A stretch of DNA of 64,000 bases from an uncultured Agrobacterium sp. Its GTDB lineage: Bacteria > Pseudomonadota > Alphaproteobacteria > Rhizobiales > Rhizobiaceae. Position 1 is the stretch's first letter, and every line of letters starts with the position of its first letter. This document shows positions 10,825-19,507 of the stretch, one piece after another. Under the pieces are notes generated by a model. The model was not told the origin of the DNA. It worked only from the letters and a program-made list of their open reading frames with translations, and ran no database searches. The position numbers were made by a program, and so were the translations under genes. The DNA lies in contig CAJYTK010000013.1 of the NCBI GenBank assembly GCA_913777615.1, forward strand, positions 186,001 to 250,000, in the 5' to 3' direction.

Positions 10825-11125
10825 GGCACTGTTCGATCTCGCTGCTTCAGGACGCCTCCACAGAAGAGCTTTTCATCTTGGGGATTGAAGGTTCACGCAA
10901 CTTTCGCGCAATTTCGACCCGGTAGCGTGAAAGATGGGCGTTAGGCTCAGCTTTGAGGCTCGCTCCTTCGACGTCTTCCCATTTTTCCAGGATGCAAACG
11001 GATTAGTGATTGCAGTGCAGCGCGAGGGGCTTAAAATCGACGAACTGAAACCTAAATAAGAAGAGGCGAAATTCTTGCTCGCACCCTTCATCGCTTGCGG
11101 GTTTGATTTTGGAGAATAATGAAAA
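10825..11125. other. Intergenic region with possible monooxygenase-like remnant
   Basis: This 301-base gap separates cckA and clpS. On the minus strand (about 10848-11010) one frame reads ILEKWEDVEGASLKAEPNAH, which resembles the C-terminal half of antibiotic-biosynthesis-monooxygenase (ABM) domains. It is cut by a stop on its 5' side and lacks the rest of the domain. If real it is a decayed fragment. The clpS promoter must also lie here, but I cannot fix its boxes. Confidence 0.3.
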
Positions 11126-11479
11126 ATGATCGTTAACTCGATCTACATGCAAGGCGACAGCGAAGGGGAGGACGGCGGAACGAACCGCGGCACGTCTGTT
11201 ATCACCCGCACCAAGCCTAAGACGAAACGACCGAATTTGTACCGTGTTCTTCTTTTGAACGACGACTACACTCCGATGGAGTTCGTCATTCATATTCTGG
11301 AGCGCTTCTTCCAGAAGGACAGGGATGCTGCCACCCGTATCATGTTGCATGTCCATCAGCATGGTGTCGGCGAATGCGGTGTCTTTACTTATGAGGTAGC
11401 AGAGACAAAAGTAAGCCAGGTCATGGATTTCGCCCGACAGCACCAGCATCCGCTACAGTGCGTCATGGAAAAGAAATGA
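11126..11479 (+). CDS. clpS: ATP-dependent Clp protease adaptor ClpS
   Basis: ClpS delivers N-degron substrates to the ClpAP protease. The 117-residue protein has a flexible N-terminal tail (about 35 residues, charged) and the conserved core: [17 protein letters not shown] for N-terminal-residue recognition, the VMLHVHQHG-type helix region and [11 protein letters not shown]. The NDDYTPM motif holds the Asn/Asp residues that contact the substrate alpha-amino group. The ATG has a GGAG box about eleven bases upstream. It sits ten bases upstream of clpA, so the adaptor and its unfoldase are co-transcribed, as in most Proteobacteria. Confidence 0.96.
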   Translation: MIVNSIYMQGDSEGEDGGTNRGTSVITRTKPKTKRPNLYRVLLLNDDYTPMEFVIHILERFFQKDRDAATRIMLHVHQHGVGECGVFTYEVAETKVSQVMDFARQHQHPLQCVMEKK

Positions 11480-11489
11480 GGATCGCAAC

Positions 11490-13985
11490 GTGCCAACTTT
11501 TTCCCCAAGTCTCGAGAAGGCGCTGCACCAGGCACTGACCTTTGCCAATGAGCGTCACCACGAATATGCGACGCTTGAGCATCTATTGCTTGCGCTGCTC
11601 GATGACGTCGACGCAGCCGCTGTCATGGGTGCCTGCAATGTCGATCTAGACACGCTTCGCAAGACCGTGATCGACTATGTCGATAACGAACTCTCCAATC
11701 TCGTGACGGGATATGACGAAGATTCCAAGCCGACATCCGGCTTCCAGCGCGTTATCCAGCGTGCAGTCATTCACGTGCAGTCTTCTGGACGCGAAGAGGT
11801 GACTGGCGCAAATGTGCTTGTCGCGATCTTCGCCGAGCGCGAGAGCCACGCCGCTTATTTCCTTCAGGAACAGGAAATGACGCGTTACGACGCAGTGAAC
11901 TATATTTCCCACGGCATCGGCAAGCGTCCAGGCTCTTCGCAGACCCGTACCCCGCGCGGTGCCGATGAAGGCGATAATGAACCTAAGGCTGCGCGCAGCG
12001 GTCCGGAAGACGATGCATCAGGCGCAAAAAAGCAGCAGGATGCTCTGAAGGCCTATTGCGTCAACCTCAACGACAAGGCCAGAAACGGACGCATCGATCC
12101 GCTGATCGGTCGCCACGACGAGGTCAACCGTACCATCCAGGTACTTTGCCGCCGCTCCAAGAACAACCCGCTCTATGTCGGCGATCCAGGCGTCGGCAAA
12201 ACCGCGATTGCCGAAGGACTGGCCAAGCGCATCGTCGAAGGCAAGGTGCCGGAAGCGTTGATCAATGATACGATCTTCTCGCTCGACATGGGAACGCTGC
12301 TGGCCGGTACACGCTACCGCGGTGACTTCGAAGAGCGTTTGAAGCAAGTCGTTAAGGAGCTAGAGGAATTTCCTGGCGCCGTACTGTTTATCGATGAAAT
12401 CCACACCGTGATCGGTGCAGGTGCGACTTCCGGCGGCGCTATGGATGCGTCCAACCTCCTGAAGCCTGCCTTGTCCTCCGGCGCGATCCGCTGCATCGGT
12501 TCGACGACTTACAAGGAATACAGACAGTTCTTCGAAAAGGATCGCGCACTTGTGCGTCGTTTCCAGAAAATCGACGTCAATGAGCCGTCGATCGATGATG
12601 CAATCGAAATCATGAAGGGTCTGAAACCCTACTTCGAGGAATATCACCATCTTCGCTATACCAACGAAGCGATCAAGGCAGCGGTGGAGCTCTCGGCCCG
12701 CTATATCTCTGACCGCAAGCTTCCGGACAAGGCGATCGACGTCATTGATGAGACCGGCGCGGCACAGATGCTGCTTCCGGCATCGAAGCGTCGCAAGCTG
12801 ATCACCGAAAAGGAAATCGAGGTCACCATCGCGACTATGGCTCGCATTCCGCCGAAGACGGTTTCGAAGGATGACGAGATGGTTCTTGCCAATCTTGAGC
12901 AGGAACTGCGCTCGGTGGTTTACGGCCAGGATACGGCAATCGAAGCGCTTTCCACCGCCATCAAACTGGCGCGTGCAGGTCTTCGCGAACCGAACAAGCC
13001 AATCGGCTCCTACGTCTTTTCCGGCCCTACCGGCGTCGGCAAGACAGAGGTTGCCAAGCAGCTTGCGTCGTCACTCGGTGTTGAAATGCTGCGCTTCGAC
13101 ATGTCGGAATATATGGAGCGTCATACGGTTTCGCGCCTTCTTGGGGCTCCTCCCGGCTATGTCGGCTTCGACCAGGGCGGCCTTTTGACCGATGGCGTCG
13201 ATCAGCATCCGCACTCCGTCGTGCTGCTGGACGAAATCGAGAAAGCCCATCCGGATATCTACAACATTTTGTTGCAGGTCATGGATCACGGTTCACTCAC
13301 GGATCACAACGGCAAGAAGATCGACTTCCGCAATGTCATTCTTATCATGACGACCAATGCGGGCGCCTCTGAAATGGCCAAGTCTGCGATCGGCTTTGGT
13401 TCGTCCAAGCGGTCTGGTGAAGACGAAGAGGCATTGAACCGCTTGTTCACGCCGGAATTCCGCAACCGTCTGGATGCGATCATTCCCTTCTCGCCACTGC
13501 CCACCGCGGTCATCCACAAGGTGGTTCAGAAGTTCGTTATGCAGCTTGAAACGCAGTTGTCGGAACGCAACGTCACCTTTGACCTCCATGATGACGCTGT
13601 CGCATGGCTGGCCGAGAAAGGCTATGACGAAAAGATGGGGGCGCGTCCACTTGGCCGCGTCATCCAAGAGCATATCAAGAAGCCTCTGGCGAATGAGATC
13701 CTCTTCGGAAAACTGAAGAAGGGCGGCGTGGTCAGTGTTAGCTTGGACAAGAAGGACGATGGCAAGGACGGCCTGAAGCTCAACGTGTTGCCGGAGACTG
13801 CACCAGTGAAGCCGAAACCCGAGGCTGAGCTGAAAGCTGCAAAGTCTCCCGGCAAGTCCAAGACCAAGGCAGCCAAGGTCGAAGAGACCGCGGATGCGTT
13901 GGTTGTGGATGCGGGCAAAAAGGAGGGCGAATCCGAGCCAAGACGCAAGGGCAACGCCGTGCCGAAGGTGCCAAAGAAAAAATAA
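11490..13985 (+). CDS. clpA: Clp protease ATPase subunit ClpA
   Basis: AAA+ unfoldase that feeds proteins to ClpP. The Clp-N repeat domain (residues 1-150) starts [20 protein letters not shown]. Nucleotide-binding domain 1 has Walker [10 protein letters not shown] (near 232) and Walker [10 protein letters not shown]. Domain 2 has Walker [10 protein letters not shown] (near 512) and Walker [14 protein letters not shown]. The IGF-type ClpP-docking segment appears as [10 protein letters not shown]. At 831 residues it is longer than the E. coli protein: the last 60 or so residues form a Lys/Ala/Pro-rich tail after the D2 small domain, probably disordered. A strong terminator follows. Confidence 0.96.
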   Translation: MPTFSPSLEKALHQALTFANERHHEYATLEHLLLALLDDVDAAAVMGACNVDLDTLRKTVIDYVDNELSNLVTGYDEDSKPTSGFQRVIQRAVIHVQSSGREEVTGANVLVAIFAERESHAAYFLQEQEMTRYDAVNYISHGIGKRPGSSQTRTPRGADEGDNEPKAARSGPEDDASGAKKQQDALKAYCVNLNDKARNGRIDPLIGRHDEVNRTIQVLCRRSKNNPLYVGDPGVGKTAIAEGLAKRIVEGKVPEALINDTIFSLDMGTLLAGTRYRGDFEERLKQVVKELEEFPGAVLFIDEIHTVIGAGATSGGAMDASNLLKPALSSGAIRCIGSTTYKEYRQFFEKDRALVRRFQKIDVNEPSIDDAIEIMKGLKPYFEEYHHLRYTNEAIKAAVELSARYISDRKLPDKAIDVIDETGAAQMLLPASKRRKLITEKEIEVTIATMARIPPKTVSKDDEMVLANLEQELRSVVYGQDTAIEALSTAIKLARAGLREPNKPIGSYVFSGPTGVGKTEVAKQLASSLGVEMLRFDMSEYMERHTVSRLLGAPPGYVGFDQGGLLTDGVDQHPHSVVLLDEIEKAHPDIYNILLQVMDHGSLTDHNGKKIDFRNVILIMTTNAGASEMAKSAIGFGSSKRSGEDEEALNRLFTPEFRNRLDAIIPFSPLPTAVIHKVVQKFVMQLETQLSERNVTFDLHDDAVAWLAEKGYDEKMGARPLGRVIQEHIKKPLANEILFGKLKKGGVVSVSLDKKDDGKDGLKLNVLPETAPVKPKPEAELKAAKSPGKSKTKAAKVEETADALVVDAGKKEGESEPRRKGNAVPKVPKKK

Positions 13986-14020
13986 CTGCTCTATCTCATC
14001 CGTAGATAGATCGTTGACGA

Positions 14021-14052
14021 GCGGCGGAGCCAGTTTCCGCCGCTTTCTTTTT
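14021..14052 (+). terminator. Rho-independent terminator after clpA
   Basis: A perfect eight-pair stem GCGGCGGA / TCCGCCGC with a seven-base loop is followed directly by TTTCTTTTT. It ends the clpS-clpA operon. Confidence 0.88.
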
Positions 14053-14206
14053 CGCGAGTTTTAGGACGATGTTCGCAACGTATCGTCTTCGCAATTTAAG
14101 ACACGCAACAAAAGAAAAGCGTGGTAGACATTCCTCAGCTGATACAAAAGACGAAGGCCAGCCTGAATGAACCAGGCGCCAGTGTTGATCGATTCCGGAA
14201 TGACTG

Positions 14207-14962
14207 ATGTCTGCATATAGTGACACGGATTCTCTTTTCCTCTGGTTCGCCAGGGGTATGAAGGGAATATTCTCGCTTCCCGCTCTTATTCTTATGACGT
14301 CCTTCGTAGGCTTCAGCGCATTTGCGCTTGAATCTGGTGTGCCGCGGGGGGAGGCGGTTTTTATGACGCTCACTATATGGGCGTTACCTGCCAAGATGAT
14401 CCTCATAGGCTCCATGGTCAGTGGTGCTGGATTGGCCGCCTGTTTCCTTGCGGTGACATTGTCGTCGATCCGAATGATGCCAATGGTCGCTTCGATCGTG
14501 CCGGAGATGCGCACGGCTAGAACTCCGACGTGGCTGCTGCTTTTTCTTTCCCACTTTGTCGCCATAACGGCCTGGGTCTATGCTACCCAAAATCTGACAA
14601 GGGTTCCTCGTGAAGCGCGTGTAGCTTGGTTTGCGGGTTTCGGAATCACGCTCACAGCCATCAATGCGGCCATTGTCGGCATCTGTTATGGGGTTGTCGC
14701 AGCCTTTCCGCCGCTTGTGGCCGGCGTGCTTTTCTTCCTGACGCCAGTCTATTTTATTTCATCGATATGGGCATCCGCACGGCATTCCGTCGTCAAGGTT
14801 GCCTTCATCGTCGGTGTTATAGGCGGTCCACTCTTTGCCGTCATCGAGCCGGAGTTCGACATTCTCTACGCCGGTCTCGGTGGTGGAACGCTCGCTTATC
14901 TCATCGACCGATTCTGGTTACGCCGTCGAATCGAGCCCGCTTCCACGGAGGGCGAGCCGTGA
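14207..14962 (+). CDS. AzlC family branched-chain amino acid exporter subunit
   Basis: Large subunit of a two-component AzlCD-type exporter in the inner membrane. The 251-residue protein has several hydrophobic segments, with family features near the start: GMKGIFSLPALILMTSFVGFSAFA, then GEAVFMTLTIWALPAKMI and SSIRMMPMVASIVP (the conserved arginine-rich loop). It overlaps the next gene by four bases (GTGA), and that gene has the small four-helix AzlD shape. The actual substrate is unknown; the family exports branched-chain amino acids or analogues. Confidence 0.88.
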   Translation: MSAYSDTDSLFLWFARGMKGIFSLPALILMTSFVGFSAFALESGVPRGEAVFMTLTIWALPAKMILIGSMVSGAGLAACFLAVTLSSIRMMPMVASIVPEMRTARTPTWLLLFLSHFVAITAWVYATQNLTRVPREARVAWFAGFGITLTAINAAIVGICYGVVAAFPPLVAGVLFFLTPVYFISSIWASARHSVVKVAFIVGVIGGPLFAVIEPEFDILYAGLGGGTLAYLIDRFWLRRRIEPASTEGEP

Positions 14963-15300
14963 CAGATGCCTGGTGGGTACCATACGCATTCATTGCTATC
15001 GCTGGCTGGATCGCCACGGATATCTGGCGGTGGCTGGGCGTCATCGCAGGAAACAAGCTTAAGGAGGACTCGGAAGCTCTGCACTGGGTGAGGGCTGTGG
15101 CCACCGCGCTCGTCATGGCTGTAACAGCTAAGCTCATTGTCTTTCCTACCGGCACGTTGGCGCACTCTCCGGTTGAACTGCGTATCGCAGCTGCCGTTAT
15201 CGGCTTTCTTGCTTTCTTGGTCAGTGGCCAGAAAGTTGTTGTCGGCGTGATAGTCCCGGTGGTCCTACTAGCCGCTGGCCTACTATACATTGGGATATAG
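14959..15300 (+). CDS. AzlD family small exporter subunit
   Basis: A 113-residue inner-membrane protein with three to four hydrophobic helices, partner of the upstream AzlC protein. The start is the GTG at 14959 that overlaps the azlC stop. The frame is open further upstream, but only as overlap with azlC. It begins with TDAWWVPYAFIAIAGWIATD and ends VVPVVLLAAGLLYIGI. Small AzlD subunits are required for export by AzlC. No own promoter or ribosome binding site is needed given the coupling. Confidence 0.85.
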   Translation: MTDAWWVPYAFIAIAGWIATDIWRWLGVIAGNKLKEDSEALHWVRAVATALVMAVTAKLIVFPTGTLAHSPVELRIAAAVIGFLAFLVSGQKVVVGVIVPVVLLAAGLLYIGI

Positions 15301-15506
15301 TCTATTTTGATGTAAATATTTGTAAATCAGCAAAGATGGGGCTGTAAATAGAACGTATTTACAGCTCTCATACTATTCCAGTCAGCCTTGGGCGCGCTCA
15401 ATTTATCTATCGAATGACTCGATTACTCTACCGCACGTGCCTCAGTGCTAAACTTATGGGTTAGCGTATCTTTTCTCGATCAGATGATGCTTCTGCATGA
15501 CCGATT

Positions 15507-15776
15507 CTAATGAACGGTCAAGACATGTGCGCGACTGCTTGCAACCATGAAAGCCTCTCGCGCGGCCTCGAGATCGCAGCGACCGGCTACCGCATCAAGA
15601 CATCGTTTTTTTGCTATCTCGTATTCGGGGCCGTGTTCGCTGGGCCAGCGATAGGTCAATATCTCGAGCGCTGTGAGCGGGCTGTAGATTTCAACAGCAG
15701 GACACATGGGCAAATGAACTGCGACAGGCTTGCACCACTGCGCGTGATGGCAAGGTTCTGATTTATGAATAAGCAT
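15507..15776 (-). CDS. DUF982 domain protein
   Basis: An 89-residue protein of the rhizobial DUF982 family, of unknown function. Family signs are the W-x-PV opening (QWCKPVAVHLP), the helix TALEILTYRWPSEHGPEYEI, the Cys in KRCLDAVAGRCD and the end AREAFMVASSRAHV. The start is fixed by an AGGAGG box five bases before the ATG; the open frame extends further upstream but without a start signal. An EcfG-type promoter lies about 30 bases upstream, so it is probably part of the general stress response. It diverges from the BON-domain gene. Confidence 0.82.
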   Translation of the reverse strand: MLIHKSEPCHHAQWCKPVAVHLPMCPAVEIYSPLTALEILTYRWPSEHGPEYEIAKKRCLDAVAGRCDLEAAREAFMVASSRAHVLTVH

Positions 15777-15805
15777 CTCATCCTCCTTTTTTCCTCGCGC
15801 AAGCG

Positions 15806-15831
15806 AACCTCTCAGATCACGCTGAAGTTCC
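15806..15831 (-). promoter_or_regulatory. EcfG-like (general stress) promoter of the DUF982 gene
   Basis: Read on the minus strand: GGAAC, 17 bases, GGTT. This fits the alphaproteobacterial sigma-EcfG consensus GGAAC-N16/17-CGTT with one change in the -10. The predicted transcript starts about 20 bases before the AGGAGG box of the DUF982 gene. Confidence 0.55.
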
Positions 15832-15870
15832 CGTTCACGAAAAAAGTGAACGGGTCGGGGGTTTCTTTTT
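15831..15870 (+). other. Hairpin with T tract inside a divergent intergenic region
   Basis: A perfect eight-pair stem CCGTTCAC / GTGAACGG with a GAAAAAA loop is followed by GGTCGGGGGTTTCTTTTTT on the plus strand. It looks like an intrinsic terminator but no plus-strand gene ends here. It may end a small RNA or be a regulatory structure. Confidence 0.5.
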
Positions 15871-15911
15871 TGCAAGATGAATGGAAAATGAACAAACACA
15901 TGAACCGGAGA

Positions 15912-15936
15912 TGAACAAAAGAACGCGTGGTGCGTT
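15912..15936 (+). promoter_or_regulatory. Possible EcfG-like promoter of the BON-domain gene
   Basis: TGAAC, 16 bases, CGTT; one mismatch to the sigma-EcfG -35 GGAAC and a perfect -10 core. It lies 31 bases before the start codon of the BON gene, at the correct distance. Confidence 0.4.
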
Positions 15937-15966
15937 ATCACTGCTCTAAATGAAGGAGGCCCGATT

Positions 15967-16215
15967 ATGTTCAATCTGTCTGGAATTCAGGAAAGCTTTT
16001 TCGGCGATCGTATGGCCGGTGTTTGCCAAGCTATCACTTCTGCGCTTGCCTTCGAGTCGGGGCTTGAAAAGTCCAACATTTCGGCCACTGCCGAGAACGA
16101 CGTCATCTATCTGCAGGGGACTGCTGATTCCGTCGAGGCCATCGAAGCTGCCATTAGTCTGGCATCGTCCATTTCAAATTGCCGTATCCTGAGCCACGTC
16201 GAGCCAGTTTACTGA
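15967..16215 (+). CDS. Small BON-like domain protein
   Basis: An 82-residue soluble protein made of one BON-like module: an N-terminal helix, then ISATAENDVIYLQGTADS (beta-turn-beta with the conserved Gly) and a second helix EAIEAAISLASSI. BON domains bind phospholipid or other ligands and occur in stress proteins. An AAGGAGG box lies seven bases before the ATG. A paralogue with the same layout (SVSMENGRVMLTGEVETVAS) is encoded at 37009-37332. It has no signal peptide, unlike OsmY. The strong terminator after it marks a single-gene unit. Confidence 0.75.
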   Translation: MFNLSGIQESFFGDRMAGVCQAITSALAFESGLEKSNISATAENDVIYLQGTADSVEAIEAAISLASSISNCRILSHVEPVY

Positions 16216-16224
16216 CTTTCAAAG

Positions 16225-16247
16225 GCCGGGCCTCCTGCGCCCGGCTT
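16225..16247 (+). terminator. Terminator after the BON-like gene
   Basis: GCCGGGC / GCCCGGC stem, seven-base loop, nine bases after the stop codon. The T tract is poor (TTGAC), so efficiency is uncertain. Confidence 0.6.
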
Positions 16248-16456
16248 GACCCGACACTACGCTACCCGAGCGCATTTTGTTCGTGTGTCGACCCCGCTAC
16301 CCAACAGGAATTGTAAACGTCCTATTCCAAGCGAAGGTCAGAGACCGAAAGTTGATACCGTGCGTAATGATCGTTCGGATATGACCATTCTCAACCCCCT
16401 GATACTCATTTGCACGTCGATATCGCGAAATCGCCGGACATCTCCCGCGGCAAGTA

Positions 16457-16936
16457 TCAGCGCTTGTTGACGTGCTCACTCTTCACTGTATCACCGACAG
16501 ATATCGCGAGCTTCTTCGCGGCTCCTCCGTTCAACTCCAAGACATAACGTACAGGCCCGTTAGAGCTGATGATGTCTTCGGAATGTGGCACAGCGTTAGG
16601 GTGAATGTGAGTGATCTTCCCGGCCTTGGAAATGAACAGCATATCGAGCGGGATGAAGGTGTTCTTCATCCACATCATCACGTCACGGTCCATGGTAAAG
16701 TCGAAGAGCATACCGCGATCTTCGGCCATCGACTTGCGATACATGAGCCCTTGTTGACGCTGCGCATCCGTGTTTGCCAGCTCTACGGTAAAGACGTGTA
16801 TTACGCCTGACGCGCTGACAATCTCAAGCTTCTCGCTCGGGAAGGTTTCCTGCGCCATAGTGACAGAGCCTGACGCTACAAAAAAGAGAAGCGCCGTGCA
16901 GGCGCTTGCAATGGTGCGGATCGCAAACCTGTTCAT
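16457..16936 (-). CDS. DUF192 family exported protein
   Basis: A 159-residue protein with a cleavable signal peptide (ALLFFVASGSVTMAQE) and a DUF192 domain. Family motifs are ELANTDAQRQQGLMYRKSM, GMLFDF, MWMKNTFIPLDMLFI and GKITHIHPNAVPHS. DUF192 proteins are small periplasmic or extracellular beta proteins of unknown function. Its ATG overlaps the stop of the upstream cold-shock gene (ATGA), so the two form an operon. That pairing with a cytoplasmic RNA-binding protein does not reveal its job. Confidence 0.9.
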   Translation of the reverse strand: MNRFAIRTIASACTALLFFVASGSVTMAQETFPSEKLEIVSASGVIHVFTVELANTDAQRQQGLMYRKSMAEDRGMLFDFTMDRDVMMWMKNTFIPLDMLFISKAGKITHIHPNAVPHSEDIISSNGPVRYVLELNGGAAKKLAISVGDTVKSEHVNKR

Positions 16937-17514
16937 CAGTGCGCCATTCCGATTCTGGCTGGATTGTCCGGATGAACTTCCGCAGCCATGAGCCCCTTGT
17001 CGCCATCACCGTATCGTACGAGAACGACTTGACCGGGCCGCAACTCGGCGAGGCCGAAACGACGCAACGTTTCCATGTGAATGAAAATGTCTTCCGTCCC
17101 TTCACCACGCGTCAGGAAACCGAAGCCCTTCGTCCGGTTGAACCATTTGACAATAGCGCGCTCCAGGCCACTCGAAGGCGTTACCTGCACGTGCGTGCGC
17201 ACCGGCGGCATCTGAGAGGGGTGAACGGCTGTAGACTGATCCATGGAGAGGATGCGGAACGCCTGATAGCCACGGTCGCGACGCTGAATCAGTGCGACAA
17301 TGCGTGTACCCTCAAGAATGGTCTGGTAACCATCGCGACGCAGGCACGAAACGTGGAGGAGAACGTCCTGCATGCCGTTGTCCGGCACGATGAACCCGAA
17401 ACCCTTTGCCACGTCGAACCATTTGATCACGCCAGTGATCTCGATCAGGTCAACGGCATCGCCAGAAAACTCTTCGAAATCGGCGACGGTCTTCGACGAT
17501 ATTCTATCAGCCAT
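16936..17514 (-). CDS. Double cold-shock domain protein
   Basis: A 192-residue cytoplasmic protein with two cold-shock (OB-fold) domains. Domain one is ITGVIKWFDVAKGFGFIVPD (RNP1-like KGFGFI) followed by DVLLHVSCLR (RNP2-like). Domain two is AIVKWFNRTKGFGFLTRGEG with DIFIHMETLR. CspA-family domains bind single-stranded RNA or DNA and act as RNA chaperones. Two-domain versions are common in Rhizobiales. The start MADRISSKTV is preferred over a GTG/ATG six codons upstream because it sits after GGGCAATA and matches the usual length. It leads an operon with the DUF192 gene. Confidence 0.92.
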   Translation of the reverse strand: MADRISSKTVADFEEFSGDAVDLIEITGVIKWFDVAKGFGFIVPDNGMQDVLLHVSCLRRDGYQTILEGTRIVALIQRRDRGYQAFRILSMDQSTAVHPSQMPPVRTHVQVTPSSGLERAIVKWFNRTKGFGFLTRGEGTEDIFIHMETLRRFGLAELRPGQVVLVRYGDGDKGLMAAEVHPDNPARIGMAH

Positions 17515-17743
17515 TATTGCCCAGCCCCTCAATACGCACCACTACCGGTCAACTGATTCCCTACCAAGAGATTAACATTGCAGTAACGGTTGTACGCAAG
17601 TGTAGTTTTCAGTTTCCTGGCTGGTTTTTAGGTCCCAGGCCTTACCCAAGGCTGACCGTGTTCGTCTAAAACGTTTCCGTCTGGAGCGAAAACATTTATG
17701 GTCTCGGTCGGAAGCCAAGTGCTACATATGAAAGGAATAATCC

Positions 17744-18184
17744 ATGCGTTATCTGCACACTATGGTCCGCGTCAAAGACCTGAAGGAATCGCTTGCGTTC
17801 TATGTCGACATTTTCGGCTTGCAGGAAATCCGTCGGATCGAGAATGAAAAGGGACGTTTCACCCTGGTCTTTCTTGCGGCGCGTGACGATGTGAAGGCTG
17901 CGACAGAGAATAAGGCGCCATGCCTTGAGTTGACCTATAACTGGGACACCGAAGACTATACGGGCGGACGCAATTTCGGTCATCTGGCTTATGAAGTCGA
18001 CGATATCTATGAGATCTGCGCCAAGCTTCAGGCCGCCGGTGTCATCATCAACCGTCCACCGCGTGACGGGCACATGGCCTTCGTCCGGTCTCCTGATGGC
18101 ATCTCCATCGAGATCTTGCAGAAAGGCGCAAGCCTGGCACCAGCCGAACCGTGGATATCTATGGAGAACACAGGCTCCTGGTAA
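17744..18184 (+). CDS. gloA: Lactoylglutathione lyase (glyoxalase I)
   Basis: Glyoxalase I converts the hemithioacetal of methylglyoxal and glutathione into S-lactoylglutathione. The 146-residue protein carries the four metal ligands expected for the bacterial (Ni-type) enzyme: His5 (MRYLH), Glu62 (CLELTYN), His80 (NFGHLAYEV) and Glu123 (SIEILQK). The substrate-binding Arg/Asn region (LTYNWDT) is present. The gene is monocistronic and diverges from the cold-shock gene. Highly confident. Confidence 0.95.
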   Translation: MRYLHTMVRVKDLKESLAFYVDIFGLQEIRRIENEKGRFTLVFLAARDDVKAATENKAPCLELTYNWDTEDYTGGRNFGHLAYEVDDIYEICAKLQAAGVIINRPPRDGHMAFVRSPDGISIEILQKGASLAPAEPWISMENTGSW

Positions 18185-18322
18185 CGTCTAAAGGCTGACA
18201 GCATATCCTCCGCTCTTTGCCTTGACTGATCCGTGAGCACAACACGCTTGAGAGTTGGCGCCCGCCAACCTGGCGATGCAGCTCTAGGCGCAGTGACGCG
18301 CAAGACGCGGAGGTTTTTCCTT

Positions 18323-19483
18323 TTGAAGACGCAGACGGGGCAGGGGCCACGAGGACTATCGCGCGGCGGGGCGGCTATCGCCCTGTCTGTTTTGATGCTG
18401 TCCGGTTGCGTTTCGGCCAAATCCGACGGCCAGGATGCCGCGGCTGTTCTGGATTCTGCTGCCTTGGCGTCCGAGAAGCAGCCAGCTGGAACGATGCCGC
18501 AGAGTGCCACGGCGGCAGTCGGGCAGGCGGCGCAGCCCGGTTATGTCGATCCAAGAATGGTATCGGCAGCTTCTGCCCGATCGTCGGCGCAGAACACACA
18601 AGGCATTCCGGCCCAGCAAGGCCAGGCAAGCGATAATGCTGCTGGCGCGCCCAAAAGCGGCTATGCCATGCAGCCCACTGGAATAGCTGCCGGCTCCCAA
18701 AGCATTTTCTCCAATGGCGCTGCCGGTGCTGCGCCATCGGAAATGGACAGCGTTCCTGCCTACGCGCCGACGGGCAGAATCATTCCCGCCCTTAAAAGCG
18801 TGTACTCTCCCACTTCGCCCCACGCCCCCGTCGAGCAGCCACAGCCCAAACCGGCTCAGGAACATTCCTCAAACACACCTGACACGTCTTCCGGCGTCTC
18901 AAACGACAATGCACTTGCAAACAGCACGTCGTCGCCGGCACAACCGAACCCCTATGTTCCGCAAAACAACATACCTATGGCGGCAGCATTGTTTGCCGGT
19001 GTGCCAAAGAAGCGCAACGGCATTGACCCGACAGGCAAGGTCACGCCACCCTCCTATGACGAAAGCCATGCCGATGAGGACGACAAACCAACGGGTCTGA
19101 TGAAGCTTGCATCTATGTCTGGAATGACGCGCGTCGCGCCCAACGGCCTCGTTTTGCAGACGAACCAGGTGGATGTCGGATGCCTCAAGCCGGAACTGGT
19201 CCATCGCATCAAACAACTCGAAACGCATTACGGCAAGCGTGCAATCATCACCTCGGGGTATCGTCCACCAAAAGGTGCAACGCATGGCTCGAAGCATTAC
19301 ACCTGCGAAGCCGTCGACATTCAGATCAAAGGTGTCTCCAAATGGGATCTCGCGGAATATCTGCGTTCCGTGCCCGGACGAGGTGGTGTCGGCACCTATT
19401 GTCACACAGAATCGGTCCACATGGATATTGGCGAGACGCGCGACTGGAACTGGCCGTGCCGCCGGTCCGGCACCAACAGTTGA
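18323..19483 (+). CDS. M15-family peptidase lipoprotein (D-Ala-D-Ala carboxypeptidase-like)
   Basis: A lipoprotein whose C-terminal 130 residues form a Peptidase_M15 domain, a zinc enzyme that trims peptidoglycan peptides. Zinc-ligand motifs are seen in SKHYTCEAVDI (His-x6-Asp) and VHMDIG (His). A Gly-Tyr-Arg-Pro core (TSGYRPPKGATHGS) precedes them. I start at the TTG at 18323: it has GGAGG nine bases upstream and gives a proper lipoprotein signal with the lipobox LSGC (SVLMLSGCVSAK). The GTG at 18233 gives a 30-residue longer protein but has no ribosome binding site. The central 200 residues are Pro/Ser/Ala-rich linker. Confidence 0.85.
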   Translation: MKTQTGQGPRGLSRGGAAIALSVLMLSGCVSAKSDGQDAAAVLDSAALASEKQPAGTMPQSATAAVGQAAQPGYVDPRMVSAASARSSAQNTQGIPAQQGQASDNAAGAPKSGYAMQPTGIAAGSQSIFSNGAAGAAPSEMDSVPAYAPTGRIIPALKSVYSPTSPHAPVEQPQPKPAQEHSSNTPDTSSGVSNDNALANSTSSPAQPNPYVPQNNIPMAAALFAGVPKKRNGIDPTGKVTPPSYDESHADEDDKPTGLMKLASMSGMTRVAPNGLVLQTNQVDVGCLKPELVHRIKQLETHYGKRAIITSGYRPPKGATHGSKHYTCEAVDIQIKGVSKWDLAEYLRSVPGRGGVGTYCHTESVHMDIGETRDWNWPCRRSGTNS

Positions 19484-19507
19484 TGCCATTTCAGAAAAGC
19501 TTGCGGT

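Noticed and set aside
18233-18322. GTG start of the M15 lipoprotein 30 codons upstream
   Set aside because: No ribosome binding site; it would place 30 polar residues before the lipoprotein signal.
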